From Candidatus Heimdallarchaeota archaeon LC_3 (GTDB taxonomy: Archaea; Asgardarchaeota; Heimdallarchaeia; Hodarchaeales; LC-3): a stretch of DNA of 64,000 bases. Shown one piece after another: positions 17,663-26,406 of the stretch. The position numbers and the translations under genes were made by a program. Location: assembly GCA_001940645.1 (NCBI GenBank), contig MDVS01000022.1, forward strand, positions 60,306 through 124,305, in the 5' to 3' direction. The notes below the pieces were generated by a model. That model saw only the letters and a program-made list of their open reading frames with translations, made no database searches and was not told the origin of the DNA. Each line of letters begins with the position of its first letter. Position 1 is the stretch's first letter.

Positions 17663-19051
17663 ATGAAAAAGAAAAAGACACAGGAAGAAATATCTTTTAG
17701 ATTACCTGACACCATGATCTACAATCAAAGAACAACGAAGACAGCAAAAAAATTTTTATCTTCTATTCAGGAAGATATAAAGAAAGCTTTCTTCATAACA
17801 GCAATATTTGGATCCTATTCAGTTTTGAATTTGTCAGTAATCCTTTTCAACAATTTTGAATGGTATCTTCCGTTATTTTTCAGTTCTTGTATGGCTGTTA
17901 TTCTTAGAATAATTATTGGGCCCATTACCTCATCATCATCTAAAAATACACAGATCATTCCCCAAAAGGACAAAGTAGAGATAGATAAATACCAAGAAGT
18001 AATTAATAATCCTCTTGAAATTAGTAAGACAACTTACCTCAAATGTAATTCTTGTGGAAAGTTAACTGGTAATGATCCTCTTAAAACTACGTCATTTTGT
18101 AAATCATGTAGAGTAGAATTCACAAAGAGACCAAATTCTAAGCCTATTGGCATTACAGCAAGAAAAAAACTTGGATCTCCTTCAGTTCGTGATTCAACTA
18201 TACCTGTAACTAATACAAGGAATCTAGAGTCTAAAACTGAAAATATAAGTGAATATCTTACATTAATTAGTGAAACTTTTCATGAAGAGAGAAAAGATTA
18301 CTCTCAAAATGATGATAGTCCTGAAGACTTGTTTTTAAAAAAATTGGATGATGTCCAGAAATTATTAAAACTAAAACAAGACAAGATCAGACGTTTTAAA
18401 GCACAAAGAAAAGACCAAGTCAAGACCTATGTCATCAAGAAAAAAGTTTCTGATCTAGAGACAGTTAAAAATGTGAACTTTACCTGTCAAGCATGTGATA
18501 TTGAATACGAAGGTTCTATTAAACGAATTAATGGATCACTCTTTGTTGAACACAAAAAAGAAGATCTCATTTTGCAGAAGACAAACTCAGGATATATATT
18601 TTATTTCGAACATATGGTAGAAAAAACTACTCACCAGACCTTTATTAACCTAGGCAAAGGATTTAATGTATTATCCTCCGAGGTTATAATATCAGTAAGT
18701 AGATCACCAGCAAATAAGAAAAAAGATACTACCACTATTTCTGATCAAGAAAAATTTATTCCAAATTTATCCTATCCTTGTTCTCTTTGTAAAATTGATT
18801 TCAAAGTCAATGATTATGTGAAAATAAAATATGAATCAGCAAATCAGAGTACTTTTGTTCATATTCAAACTCAACATTCTAATAATGGGCAACACCATTT
18901 AGCTACCCTACGAATAGATCTAATAGACAAAATGCTTGTAGCTACTCCAAATGTCCATTTAATTACACCAATACAGATTCAAGAAGAACTAGAAGAATCA
19001 GAAGATCAGGATGATCAAGAAAGATTTACTGAATCGAAGGTGACCGCGTAA
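17663..19051 (+). CDS. Membrane zinc-ribbon protein, 462 aa
   Basis: Two adjacent hydrophobic segments (about residues 42-62 and 66-86) form a membrane hairpin near the N-terminus. A zinc ribbon follows, with CNSC at 128-131 and CKSC at 146-149. A charged helical linker (about 195-260) leads to two further modules opening with CQAC (275-278) and CSLC (373-376), each followed by beta strands and His residues, which may be divergent metal-binding domains. The acidic C-terminus ends immediately before the ATG of the coiled-coil gene. No enzymatic motif is visible. The layout suggests a membrane-bound cytoplasmic adaptor linking the upstream surface protein and the downstream coiled-coil protein; this is inference from the operon. 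Confidence 0.75.
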   Translation: MKKKKTQEEISFRLPDTMIYNQRTTKTAKKFLSSIQEDIKKAFFITAIFGSYSVLNLSVILFNNFEWYLPLFFSSCMAVILRIIIGPITSSSSKNTQIIPQKDKVEIDKYQEVINNPLEISKTTYLKCNSCGKLTGNDPLKTTSFCKSCRVEFTKRPNSKPIGITARKKLGSPSVRDSTIPVTNTRNLESKTENISEYLTLISETFHEERKDYSQNDDSPEDLFLKKLDDVQKLLKLKQDKIRRFKAQRKDQVKTYVIKKKVSDLETVKNVNFTCQACDIEYEGSIKRINGSLFVEHKKEDLILQKTNSGYIFYFEHMVEKTTHQTFINLGKGFNVLSSEVIISVSRSPANKKKDTTTISDQEKFIPNLSYPCSLCKIDFKVNDYVKIKYESANQSTFVHIQTQHSNNGQHHLATLRIDLIDKMLVATPNVHLITPIQIQEELEESEDQDDQERFTESKVTA

Positions 19052-20986
19052 ATGATTATCATTGTTACTTGCCCGATCTGTAATCAATTGTTAGAATTAG
19101 ATCATAAAAGTAATCTAGAACAAGAATTAGCTACGAATGAAGAATATAATCCGATAACTTCAGTACCATGTAATCATTTATTCAAATATTCTGATGGTAT
19201 TTTTTATCAACATTCTTTTATCATAAAGGTGGATAAGAAAGAAAAAATCACACCTACACCCTTTTTTGGGGAAAAAATATGTAAGACAAAACCTGCATTA
19301 TATAATACCTATCTACGGCCAACAGTGCCTATTCAGGATTTGTACCGGAGATTACAAGCATTAAATGATGAATTAGTTTATTTTAAAGACAAAAGCATGT
19401 CTCTTCAATCCGAAATTACCATAGCAGAACGAATCTCTAACAAAACAGATGTAGTAATTGATGGGGATGAAATGCGACAACTCCTGGAATTGGAGAGTTT
19501 TAAAGATAATAATCAGTTATTAGAACATGATTATATCAATATGGTCTTAACAAGCCAACATTCTATGTTAGAATTAGAAGACCTGAAAGAAAAAATCAAG
19601 AATGTTAAATATCCAAGTCAAGAATTACAGATACAGTTTGAGATTTTGAAAAAACAATATTCGGAACTAAAAGAAGATTTTGACATGTTGGAAGAAAAAA
19701 ATCATCAATTATATCAACAATTACTAGAAGCTCAAATAAGCTCTGTTGTTGAATTATCTCAGGGGTATCACAATAAAGAGAATGAGAATATAGATAATTC
19801 TTATAATGTGTTCAACGACCCCTCAAATGAATTACAAATACAAATGCTACAAAACGAATGTCTTATTGTAAATGAACAAAAAAATGTCTATGAGAACGAA
19901 ATAAACAGATTATCAGATCTCCTTGTTTCAAATGAGAAAATAATTCAAGAATTATCCAATGCTAGTGCTTCAACGAGTGAATTAAAGACTAAAAATTTTC
20001 ATTTAGAAGAGACCATGAAGAGTTTTGGGAAGGAACTAGAAAATCTGATTAATAACATCGGAGAAGAATCAATAAAGAAGATCATTTTACGATACGTCAC
20101 TATTTTAAGTAATAGAATAGCTGATTTAGAAGATTTATACCTGTCTTTTACATCCCAAATAAAATATCAAGTTGATCAAACTCGAAAGATGCTTAATTTA
20201 CCAGAATTACCAGCCAATCATAAAGCTCTTTCACTTCCAAAATTAGAAATTAAAAAACTACAAACTGATATCAAAAAGCTAATAGAAAATATAGACAGAA
20301 AAATTGTGCCAAAAACAATATTAAAATCAGAAAAATCTGTTAAAAATCCAAAACCAGATCCCAATGAATTCTATATGAGAGTTACTAGTAATGAATGGAA
20401 ATATTCCAAAGATGATCAGTTAATATTCATGAAAGCATTGTTTAGACTAGAATCATTCATGATGGATACAGCAAAAGAATTGACCGTAGATGAACAGCTT
20501 AAAGAATTCTTGAAATTCTTCAAAAATCTAAAAGACACAGCTAATGATGTTATTACAGCATTAAATAAATTAGTTACACAAAAATCAGAAGAATTTTCTA
20601 AAATACCAGAATTCATGCAAGATTATATATTAAAATACGTAGGAAAAATAAGTGAACTGGATTTGGAGAAAGAAGTATTTACCAGTGAAGAATTAACACT
20701 ATTATCATATTCACTGATGATAAGCGACATTCCATTAATGGAGGAAGGAGAATCTGAAGATAAAAATAATAAGAAATCACAAAATGATAAAAAACAAAAA
20801 GTTTCAAATTCAAAAAAGGTTAAAAATACCAAGAAAGCTACCAAACAGACAATTAAATCTCCTCGGATAAGGAAGACAACCGCACCTATTCCAAAGACGT
20901 TAGAAGAGAAAGAAATTAAGACTAAACTTGTTTCGGGCAAAAAAACAAGCAATTTAGCCAAAATGGACATTGCAGATTTAATATAA
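19052..20986 (+). CDS. Zinc-ribbon plus coiled-coil protein, 644 aa
   Basis: The N-terminus has CPIC (about residues 7-10), a later Cys-x-His and an HLFKYSDGIFYQHSFI segment, matching the module at the start of the 124-aa protein at 4294. Residues about 95-330 form long heptad-rich coiled coils. Residues about 430-545 form a helical domain. The tail is very basic (KK, SKKVKNTKKATKQ, SPRIRK) and ends in LAKMDIADLI. The start codon directly follows the previous gene's TAA and is served by AAGGTGA at 19037-19043. The C-terminal tail is repeated in two decayed loci at 25173-25442 and 26270-26326. The architecture suggests a structural or scaffold protein, possibly cytoskeletal; no enzymatic motif is seen. 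Confidence 0.8.
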   Translation: MIIIVTCPICNQLLELDHKSNLEQELATNEEYNPITSVPCNHLFKYSDGIFYQHSFIIKVDKKEKITPTPFFGEKICKTKPALYNTYLRPTVPIQDLYRRLQALNDELVYFKDKSMSLQSEITIAERISNKTDVVIDGDEMRQLLELESFKDNNQLLEHDYINMVLTSQHSMLELEDLKEKIKNVKYPSQELQIQFEILKKQYSELKEDFDMLEEKNHQLYQQLLEAQISSVVELSQGYHNKENENIDNSYNVFNDPSNELQIQMLQNECLIVNEQKNVYENEINRLSDLLVSNEKIIQELSNASASTSELKTKNFHLEETMKSFGKELENLINNIGEESIKKIILRYVTILSNRIADLEDLYLSFTSQIKYQVDQTRKMLNLPELPANHKALSLPKLEIKKLQTDIKKLIENIDRKIVPKTILKSEKSVKNPKPDPNEFYMRVTSNEWKYSKDDQLIFMKALFRLESFMMDTAKELTVDEQLKEFLKFFKNLKDTANDVITALNKLVTQKSEEFSKIPEFMQDYILKYVGKISELDLEKEVFTSEELTLLSYSLMISDIPLMEEGESEDKNNKKSQNDKKQKVSNSKKVKNTKKATKQTIKSPRIRKTTAPIPKTLEEKEIKTKLVSGKKTSNLAKMDIADLI

Positions 20987-21016
20987 TAAATCTTTACGGA
21001 ATAACTGGAGTTAATA

Positions 21017-21229
21017 CTATTTCATCAAATCATTTAATCCTGTTAGAAATATTACATACGAATCCAATATTTTCTTCTTTAACTTGAAATACTGGAATAT
21101 CCATCCCGTAACTTTACCATGATATTTTATTATCACATCTTTTTCCCTTTCAATAATATCTACCTCTTTTGTTTTCAAAAATCCACTTAATGTTTGTTTT
21201 TGTGAAAAAGATATGTTTCTAATTGGAAT
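21017..21229 (-). pseudogene. 3' remnant of a paralogue of the 26407-27144 gene
   Basis: Translated on the minus strand this stretch reads IPIRNISFSQKQTLSGFLKT and continues to a stop at 21017, aligning without gaps with the last 70 residues of the 245-aa protein at 26407-27144 (about 80% identical by eye). Nothing matching the rest of that gene is present upstream, so only the 3' end survives. It lies in the same convergent position next to the intact coiled-coil gene as the intact copy does next to the coiled-coil remnant at 26270. Confidence 0.85.
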
Positions 21230-21310
21230 CTATGTAATTGAAAAATCGCTATATATTCTTTTTAATAGTTTCATCAATTCCTTCCAAGAAATTCTTTTTG
21301 TGAGATTATT

Positions 21311-23752
21311 TTAATAAGGAATGGTAATTTGAAAAGTAGTTTTATTATTTTCTAACAGTTCGATCTTCCAGCCATGTGCTTCAACGATCCTGGTAATTAT
21401 TGATAACCCGTAGCCTGGACTCTTGGAATCTGTAGAATATCCTCTTTCAAAAATTTTCTCTCTTAATTCCTGTGGTATTAGATCACCATTATTGCTGATC
21501 TTCAAATGATGCGAATTATCTGTTTTTTCAGAAGTGAAAGTGATTTTTGTTGGATTTCCATGTTTCAAAGCATTATTCAAAAGATTAGTAAAAACTTGGT
21601 TGATTTTGCTTTTATCACCTTTAACGATTGGAAGAAAATTATTGTGAAATTCAACTGAATCAGGAATTAGGTCACTTTTTAACTGCTCAATAATAAGATT
21701 GAGATCCACATCAACTTTCTTATCAATAATTTGTCCAGCTTCAGCCAATTTTAGTGAATGTGTTAAAAGATTATCAGTCTTTTTGAGAATCGAATTGATT
21801 TTGTTAACGTGATCAATATCATAAGTTTGCTGTAATAATGAGATCAATCCACTAACTATCATTAAATTATTTCTAATATCATGACTCATAGAATGAGCAA
21901 ATTCCACCAGTTCATCTTTTTGATATCTTAAAAGATTTTCAACCTGTTTTAAAGGTGTGATATCCCTAAAAATTGATAGAATATGTGGAATATTTTCAAG
22001 CTCAATAATATCTACATTTACTAGAGTATCTAACTTTTTATTGTTTTTAATACGAACTTTTAATTCGAAATCTCTAACTTCCCCTTCGGATTTTATTAAT
22101 TGCATTATATCCTGACGCTTGCTGGGTTGATCATAAAAATCTTGGGCATTTAATTTGAAGACTTCTTCTTGAGAATATCCTCCTATGTCTAACATGAATT
22201 TATTAATTGTTTTAAATTTACCCTCAAAATCTGAAATTAAAATACCAACGGGTGCTTTTTCAAATAATAATCTGAATTTTTCTTCTGAAGTTCGTAACGC
22301 AATCTCCATTTGTTTTCGTTGTGTGATATCTCTTACCACTGCTTGTATGTATTTAGGTTCACCTTTGTCATTTTTTACAATAAAAAGGTTTGATTCGTAA
22401 TCTATGATAGTTCCATCTTTTCTTATAGCTATCGATTCAAAAATCGGGATGTCCTTACCATCGAAGAGTCTTTTCATTGTTTCTCTGGCTTCTTTAAGAT
22501 CACTAGGCTCAAAGATATCCTTTAATGACATATTTGTTATTTCTTTTAAGGAATAGCCTAACATTTCTAATCCTTTGGTGTTTACATCTAGAATCTGTTC
22601 GTCTTCACCAATCAAAAATATTCCATTATTTGATTGTTCAAATAAAGCACGGTATCGTAGTTCTGCTTCCTTCAAGGAACGTTGTGATTTTCTCCGTTCA
22701 GCAATATTTCTTACAGAGGCTACTCGTAATTCTTCTCCTTTATAATTGACATTTCGTGCTTCAATTTCTATAGGTATTTGTGAACCATTTTTTTGTTTAA
22801 TCTCGATTTCATAAGGTTTTATAAGTTGTTTTGAAATGTTTTCATGCATTCTATCACGATATTCTGAAGGGATAACAACATCGATTTCGTTTCCAATCAT
22901 TTCGTCTCTTGATAATCCAAGGAGATCACACAATTTATTGTTTACATCAACGACTACCCCTTGTTTATGTAAAATAATCCCTTCAGAACTTACTTCACTT
23001 AACCGTTTATACCGCTCTTGACTCTCATTTAAGTCATTTTCTACCTTTTTTAATGCGGATATGTCCCGAATAGTACCGAGACATACAGTTTGGTTATACT
23101 GAGTAATTAAATCTACATTTATCAATACATCAACAGGTCTGTTATTTTTGTCTTGAAACTTAGTGTTTACATCTCTCAATGTTTTTTGTTTAATTAATTT
23201 CTTAAAATTCTTTTCGCGTTCTTCAGAAACAGCATATAATTCAGATACAGTCAACTGAGTAATTTCCTTTAAATCATAGGCTAATAATTCAAGGAGAGCA
23301 AGATTTGAATGAATGATTTTTCCCTGTAAATCTGAAATAAGTACTCCTATAGGCATATTATCAAATAAAAGGCGAAAGTTAGTTTCAGAATGAGAAAGTG
23401 AGATTGATTTTTCCTTTAATAGACCTATTAAGTATCCTAAACTAATAATAAAAGAATAATTAATGATTCTCCTAGAAAGATCCAGAATGAATAACTGGGG
23501 AAAGAAAAATACTTCTAAAAATAAAATAAAAGGAACTGAAAATAGACCAAACGCTAATCCTATATATCTGTTAAAAATTAATCCCGCATAGACTACCATG
23601 ATTAAATAAACAGTACTAATGAGATTACCTATTAGGGGAAACAGCATAATAAATAATACTATAAAAATTAAATGTCCAAAAATAATGCTTGCATATTTTG
23701 TCTTTTGCTCTAAATTATTAAACCACATGAGAGAGATTTGGTCAAATATCAA
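21311..23752 (-). CDS. Multi-PAS membrane histidine kinase, 813 aa
   Basis: The N-terminus has four or five hydrophobic helices (about residues 1-105). Four PAS domains follow (about 120-235, 243-355, 365-480 and 490-605), each beginning with the usual F-x-x-GI/VLI and ending in a xxRDIT-type motif. The H-box reads HSMSHDIRNN. The HATPase domain has an N-box NQVFTNLLNNALKHG and a G-box GYGLSIITRIVEAHG. It should autophosphorylate on the H-box His in response to signals sensed by the PAS or membrane part. No receiver domain or cognate response regulator is adjacent, so it is an orphan kinase within this window. The divergent upstream DNA carries a 16-bp-period palindrome array at 24008-24064. 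Confidence 0.93.
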   Translation of the reverse strand: MIFDQISLMWFNNLEQKTKYASIIFGHLIFIVLFIMLFPLIGNLISTVYLIMVVYAGLIFNRYIGLAFGLFSVPFILFLEVFFFPQLFILDLSRRIINYSFIISLGYLIGLLKEKSISLSHSETNFRLLFDNMPIGVLISDLQGKIIHSNLALLELLAYDLKEITQLTVSELYAVSEEREKNFKKLIKQKTLRDVNTKFQDKNNRPVDVLINVDLITQYNQTVCLGTIRDISALKKVENDLNESQERYKRLSEVSSEGIILHKQGVVVDVNNKLCDLLGLSRDEMIGNEIDVVIPSEYRDRMHENISKQLIKPYEIEIKQKNGSQIPIEIEARNVNYKGEELRVASVRNIAERRKSQRSLKEAELRYRALFEQSNNGIFLIGEDEQILDVNTKGLEMLGYSLKEITNMSLKDIFEPSDLKEARETMKRLFDGKDIPIFESIAIRKDGTIIDYESNLFIVKNDKGEPKYIQAVVRDITQRKQMEIALRTSEEKFRLLFEKAPVGILISDFEGKFKTINKFMLDIGGYSQEEVFKLNAQDFYDQPSKRQDIMQLIKSEGEVRDFELKVRIKNNKKLDTLVNVDIIELENIPHILSIFRDITPLKQVENLLRYQKDELVEFAHSMSHDIRNNLMIVSGLISLLQQTYDIDHVNKINSILKKTDNLLTHSLKLAEAGQIIDKKVDVDLNLIIEQLKSDLIPDSVEFHNNFLPIVKGDKSKINQVFTNLLNNALKHGNPTKITFTSEKTDNSHHLKISNNGDLIPQELREKIFERGYSTDSKSPGYGLSIITRIVEAHGWKIELLENNKTTFQITIPY

Positions 23753-24007
23753 AAATAATCACACCAAAAATAAATTTCAAAAACTCATTATTGTTTTCAT
23801 TATAGTTTAAAAAGAATATTTCGGAAAAAAATTTGGGTATGTTTTGTCTTAAACTTTTTCTTTTTTCTTTGGTTGTTTATCGAACAAAGTGATAGCTGTA
23901 CTTGACTTTTTTTGATTTAGGATTCGATAATTCCAAGGTTAATGTTTTACATCCAAGTTTTTTCGATCTCTTTGAATCTTTGGTGTTTTAGGGTCAATTT
24001 TTTGTAG

Positions 24008-24064
24008 ATTATAACAGATATACGTTATAACAGTAGTGTGCTATAATACAAGTATGTTATAACA
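24008..24064. repeat. Four 16-bp-period direct repeats of GTTATAAC
   Basis: The motif TTATAACA starts at 24009, 24025 and 24057, with a diverged CTATAATA at 24041, giving an exact 16-bp period over four units. Two units (24024 and 24056) contain the perfect palindrome GTTATAAC. This resembles a phased operator array or iteron-like binding site. It lies between the divergent histidine-kinase gene (start 23752) and the zinc-ribbon gene (start 24312), about 260-300 bp from each. In such AT-rich DNA short matches are common, but a fixed period over four units is not expected by chance. Confidence 0.6.
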
Positions 24065-24311
24065 ATCCAAACTATTAATTTCATCTTTTTTTCTTGAAAG
24101 AAAGTGTTTCAGAGTTGTTAGTAAGGGTTGACAACTCAAACTAGCGTTTCAGGTAAAGAGAGCAACAACAAAAATTTGATTGAAATCGTTTTACTCTTAT
24201 TACTAATTAGAAAGCAATTAACATTTAAAATTTGAATTAAAATTGAACTGTTCTTAACAATGTCCCTGTTTGAGATTTCTACATTTTTTAGAGTATCTAA
24301 GTGTGAAGAAA

Positions 24312-24509
24312 ATGAAATGTCTTGATTGTAGAAAAAAGAATTTTGATCAGAGTAATTTTGAAGATAGCAAAGTGATTAGTTGTCCTTTTTGTGATTTAGA
24401 TCCAACGATGGAAAAGCATCAACACTCAATGATAAATGTTTCAAAATTTATTTGTGAAAATTGTAAAACTGTTACACTCATCAAAGGAAGAAAGGATAAG
24501 AGATATTGA
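24312..24509 (+). CDS. Small zinc-ribbon protein, 65 aa
   Basis: From the ATG at 24312 the protein reads MKCLDCRKKNF, then CPFCDLDPTMEKHQHS, and ends with CENCKTVTLIKG. This gives three CxxC pairs and His residues, enough for one or two zinc ribbons. The longer frame from 24270 adds a hydrophobic 14-residue leader with no better ribosome-binding site, so the shorter start is preferred. A fragment with the related string FCDLDSNMEKHEHS lies at 62010-62198 on the other strand. No function can be assigned. Confidence 0.6.
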   Translation: MKCLDCRKKNFDQSNFEDSKVISCPFCDLDPTMEKHQHSMINVSKFICENCKTVTLIKGRKDKRY

Positions 24510-24928
24510 ATCTTTAATAATAGCAAAATTCAAATCATGTTTAATTGGTCTAAGACGGAATCAAATCACTTAAATCTTGAAAAACGAAATTCAATGATTA
24601 AATAATTTCCCATCATCTTTCTTTTTATTATCTTTATTAATAATATTAGGAATTCTCTCAAATTAATTGCAAGACTGTCATATCATCTATTATAAATTTT
24701 TTATTTGCCTGTCACGCTTGTAATTTTACACAACATTTTCCTCCCCATTCTTAACTGACAAGAATGATTATACTCTTAGAACGTAAGATTAAGCATTTTA
24801 AAAATAATCTTTAAGAATCCATCACTCTTGACTTTCACCATTTTTTCATACCCCTTTTTTATTGCTATGTTGATTCATTAACTTGGTTTAAAAGGATTTT
24901 CTATAATTAAAAGGTTTTTTCATACTAG
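24510..24928. other. Intergenic region, no gene seen
   Basis: About 420 nt, very AT-rich, with no coding-like frame on either strand. A TTTAAAAGGATTTTC stretch near 24890-24905 could hold promoter elements for the 53-aa frame at 24929. I see nothing else in it. Confidence 0.45.
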
Positions 24929-25090
24929 ATGTCTGACCCCTTATCTATTTTATTTAACTTCATTTTGCCTAAAATAAGAAGATTCTATATTAAGGGACAA
25001 AAAAGACGTGTTCAAGCTGAAATTGTCTTTGATACAGAGGAGGAGGATAAAATCGCTAAAAAAATCGACAAAAGACGCGTTGGAGAATAA
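24929..25090 (+). CDS. Small basic/acidic protein, 53 aa
   Basis: An ATG-started frame encodes MSDPLSILFNFILPKIRRF, followed by a basic stretch, an acidic patch (FDTEEED) and a basic end (KKIDKRRVGE). The charge organisation and balanced codon use look coding rather than random, but there is no strong SD. It may be a small cytoplasmic or DNA-associated protein, or the surviving part of a larger decayed gene, since the next 350 nt are pseudogene. Confidence 0.4.
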   Translation: MSDPLSILFNFILPKIRRFYIKGQKRRVQAEIVFDTEEEDKIAKKIDKRRVGE

Positions 25091-25172
25091 TAGGAGAGAT
25101 GTGAACTATTTTTTGTTTTAATAGGATTCAGGATTATACTACAGATCTCATGTCTCTGCACTAGCTGCTTAA

Positions 25173-25442
25173 ATGATTCAAAAAGATAATTCTCTAGTGC
25201 AAGCTGATATAGAATTTATATTAAAATCAACAACTTTATCAGTGTTACCAGGAAGCGTTAATGTGTTTTTTGTTGGTACACAAACATGAGGTATTGATGC
25301 TGTAGTCTCATCAAAAAGATCCCCTAGGAAAAAGAAAACAATAACCCCAGTACAAAACACAAATGGTAAGAATAACACAAGTCTTGTTTCAACCAAAAAA
25401 ACCCTTGATTTAGCAGAAATGGATTTAAACGATTTAATATAG
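25173..25442 (+). pseudogene. 89-codon gene with an internal TGA, sharing the coiled-coil protein's tail
   Basis: From ATG 25173 one frame runs to TAG 25440-25442 and is interrupted only by TGA at 25287-25289. The part before the stop reads MIQKDNSLVQADIEFILKST and so on. The part after it ends with a basic linker (SSKRSPRKKKTITP), LVSTKKT and LDLAEMDLNDLI. The last about 40 residues correspond to the C-terminal tail of the 644-aa protein (SPRIRKTTAP, LVSGKKT, LAKMDIADLI). It is therefore either a small degraded gene or the 3' end of a lost coiled-coil paralogue. The 72-aa minus-strand frame over the same bases is a shadow. Confidence 0.65.
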
Positions 25443-25540
25443 GGTAAATGGTTGCAAAATAGAATTTACTGTTTACTAATATTGAAAAAATAAATATGGT
25501 CCACTTTAGTGAGGAAAAATAGAAAACTTATTTCAATCAT

Positions 25541-25819
25541 TTGAAGAATTCTATTATGGATAATTATTGCTACATTCATACAAATCGCCCTAAAACGACA
25601 TATTGTGATAAATCCAAAAAGAATATCTGCGAAGAGGACACTAGAAGGATTTCTTCAGGCATAGGTAATGAAGAAACAGTTATGGTCTATTGTCCTAATT
25701 GTTATTCTTCAGTAAAGAAAGAAAACCTATTGAATTGGATTTTGTATTTAGTAGCTGTAATTACATTTGGTATAATTGTCATTCTAATATCCATTGTTGG
25801 AGGAATTGGATTTTTTTGA
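25541..25819 (+). CDS. B-box-like zinc finger with C-terminal membrane helix, 92 aa
   Basis: The N-terminal half reads CYIHTNRPKTTYCDKSKKNI then CEED, close to the B-box pattern C-x2-H...Y-C-x2-C...I-C-x2-D/H, with one expected Cys replaced (CDKS). A CPNC pair follows. Residues about 66-90 form one membrane helix, so the finger is probably held at the inner face of the membrane. B-box-type fingers mediate protein contacts in eukaryotes and occur in Asgard archaea. A second ATG at 25556 (MDNYCYIH) is as likely a start as 25541. Confidence 0.6.
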   Translation: MKNSIMDNYCYIHTNRPKTTYCDKSKKNICEEDTRRISSGIGNEETVMVYCPNCYSSVKKENLLNWILYLVAVITFGIIVILISIVGGIGFF

Positions 25820-25844
25820 TATTATATCAATAAAATAAATGACT

Positions 25845-26120
25845 TTACTCCGTTTGCAAATCCCAGAATTTTATCGTTGGTGGACTGGTTAATCCACTTT
25901 TTGCCATTGCTTCTTTGAGTTCAGGATTGCTTGAATATTTAAGAAAATTTTCCTTGGAATCCCATTCAAAAGCGATATTCAAACTATTACGATCATCAGG
26001 ACTCACGTAAATAGCTGTCGATAAGCAACCTGCGGATTTTCTTGTTTCGCTGTAAGAATTAAAGCCTGATTTCCATTTATCGTAATCTTCAACTCCGTAA
26101 GATAATGTAATATGTACCAT
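25845..26120 (-). CDS. Dimeric alpha-beta-barrel (ABM-like) small protein, 91 aa
   Basis: The sequence MVHITLSYGVEDYDKWKSGF, then AGCLSTAIYVSPDDRNSL, then IAFEWDSKENFLKY has the strand-helix pattern of antibiotic-biosynthesis-monooxygenase/ferredoxin-like dimeric barrels. These often act as small oxygenases, isomerases or ligand binders; the substrate cannot be read. The ATG at 26120 is preferred over the GTG at 26129 because an AGTGAT SD precedes it. A TATA-like element and a perfect inverted repeat lie just upstream (26136-26160), suggesting a regulated single-gene unit. Confidence 0.75.
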   Translation of the reverse strand: MVHITLSYGVEDYDKWKSGFNSYSETRKSAGCLSTAIYVSPDDRNSLNIAFEWDSKENFLKYSSNPELKEAMAKSGLTSPPTIKFWDLQTE

Positions 26121-26135
26121 AAGTATCACTTATTT

Positions 26136-26160
26136 TGTCTATAAGACAGCGTATATATAG
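26136..26160 (-). promoter_or_regulatory. Inverted repeat and TATA box before the ABM-like gene
   Basis: TGTCT-ATA-AGACA at 26136-26148 is a perfect 5-bp inverted repeat. Next to it, 26151-26160 reads CTATATATAC on the minus strand, a TATA-like box about 31 nt before the ATG at 26120. The repeat falls where transcription would start, a usual place for an archaeal repressor operator. The regulator is not identified. Confidence 0.5.
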
Positions 26161-26269
26161 TTTTTCATAGTTGGATTTTTGTCATTGTTGCACAAACCCA
26201 TTCTAGCGCTGTAGAAACAGAATATTCATGATCTATTCAATAAATTTCTTGTTTTTATCGACTTATGGG

Positions 26270-26326
26270 CTTGTTTCAAGTTAAAAAGTAATTGATTTAG
26301 CTGAAATGGATACAAATGATTTAATA
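26270..26326 (+). pseudogene. Remnant of the coiled-coil gene's 3' end
   Basis: In one frame this stretch reads LVSS, a stop, then KVIDLAEMDTNDLI, matching the last residues of the 644-aa protein (LVSGKKTSNLAKMDIADLI). The terminal stop is also lost. It lies about 80 nt from the convergent 3' end of the intact 245-aa gene, mirroring the arrangement at 20940-21229. Confidence 0.75.
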
Positions 26327-26406
26327 TTAAAAAAAAAAATCAAAACTAGTTCATCAAAGAGAAATTGTTGAAAAATTAAGTTGATTATTATTTTTAGTTA
26401 TTTATT

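Noticed and set aside
20416..20970. Two minus-strand frames in the coiled-coil gene
   Set aside because: Antisense of a Lys/Glu-rich coiled coil always gives Phe/Leu/Ser-rich open frames; no independent support.
22185..23810. Plus-strand frames across the histidine kinase
   Set aside because: Antisense to well-conserved PAS domains; no SD.
25178..25396. 72-aa minus-strand frame
   Set aside because: It is antisense to the plus-strand pseudogene whose tail matches the 644-aa protein, so the plus-strand reading is the meaningful one.
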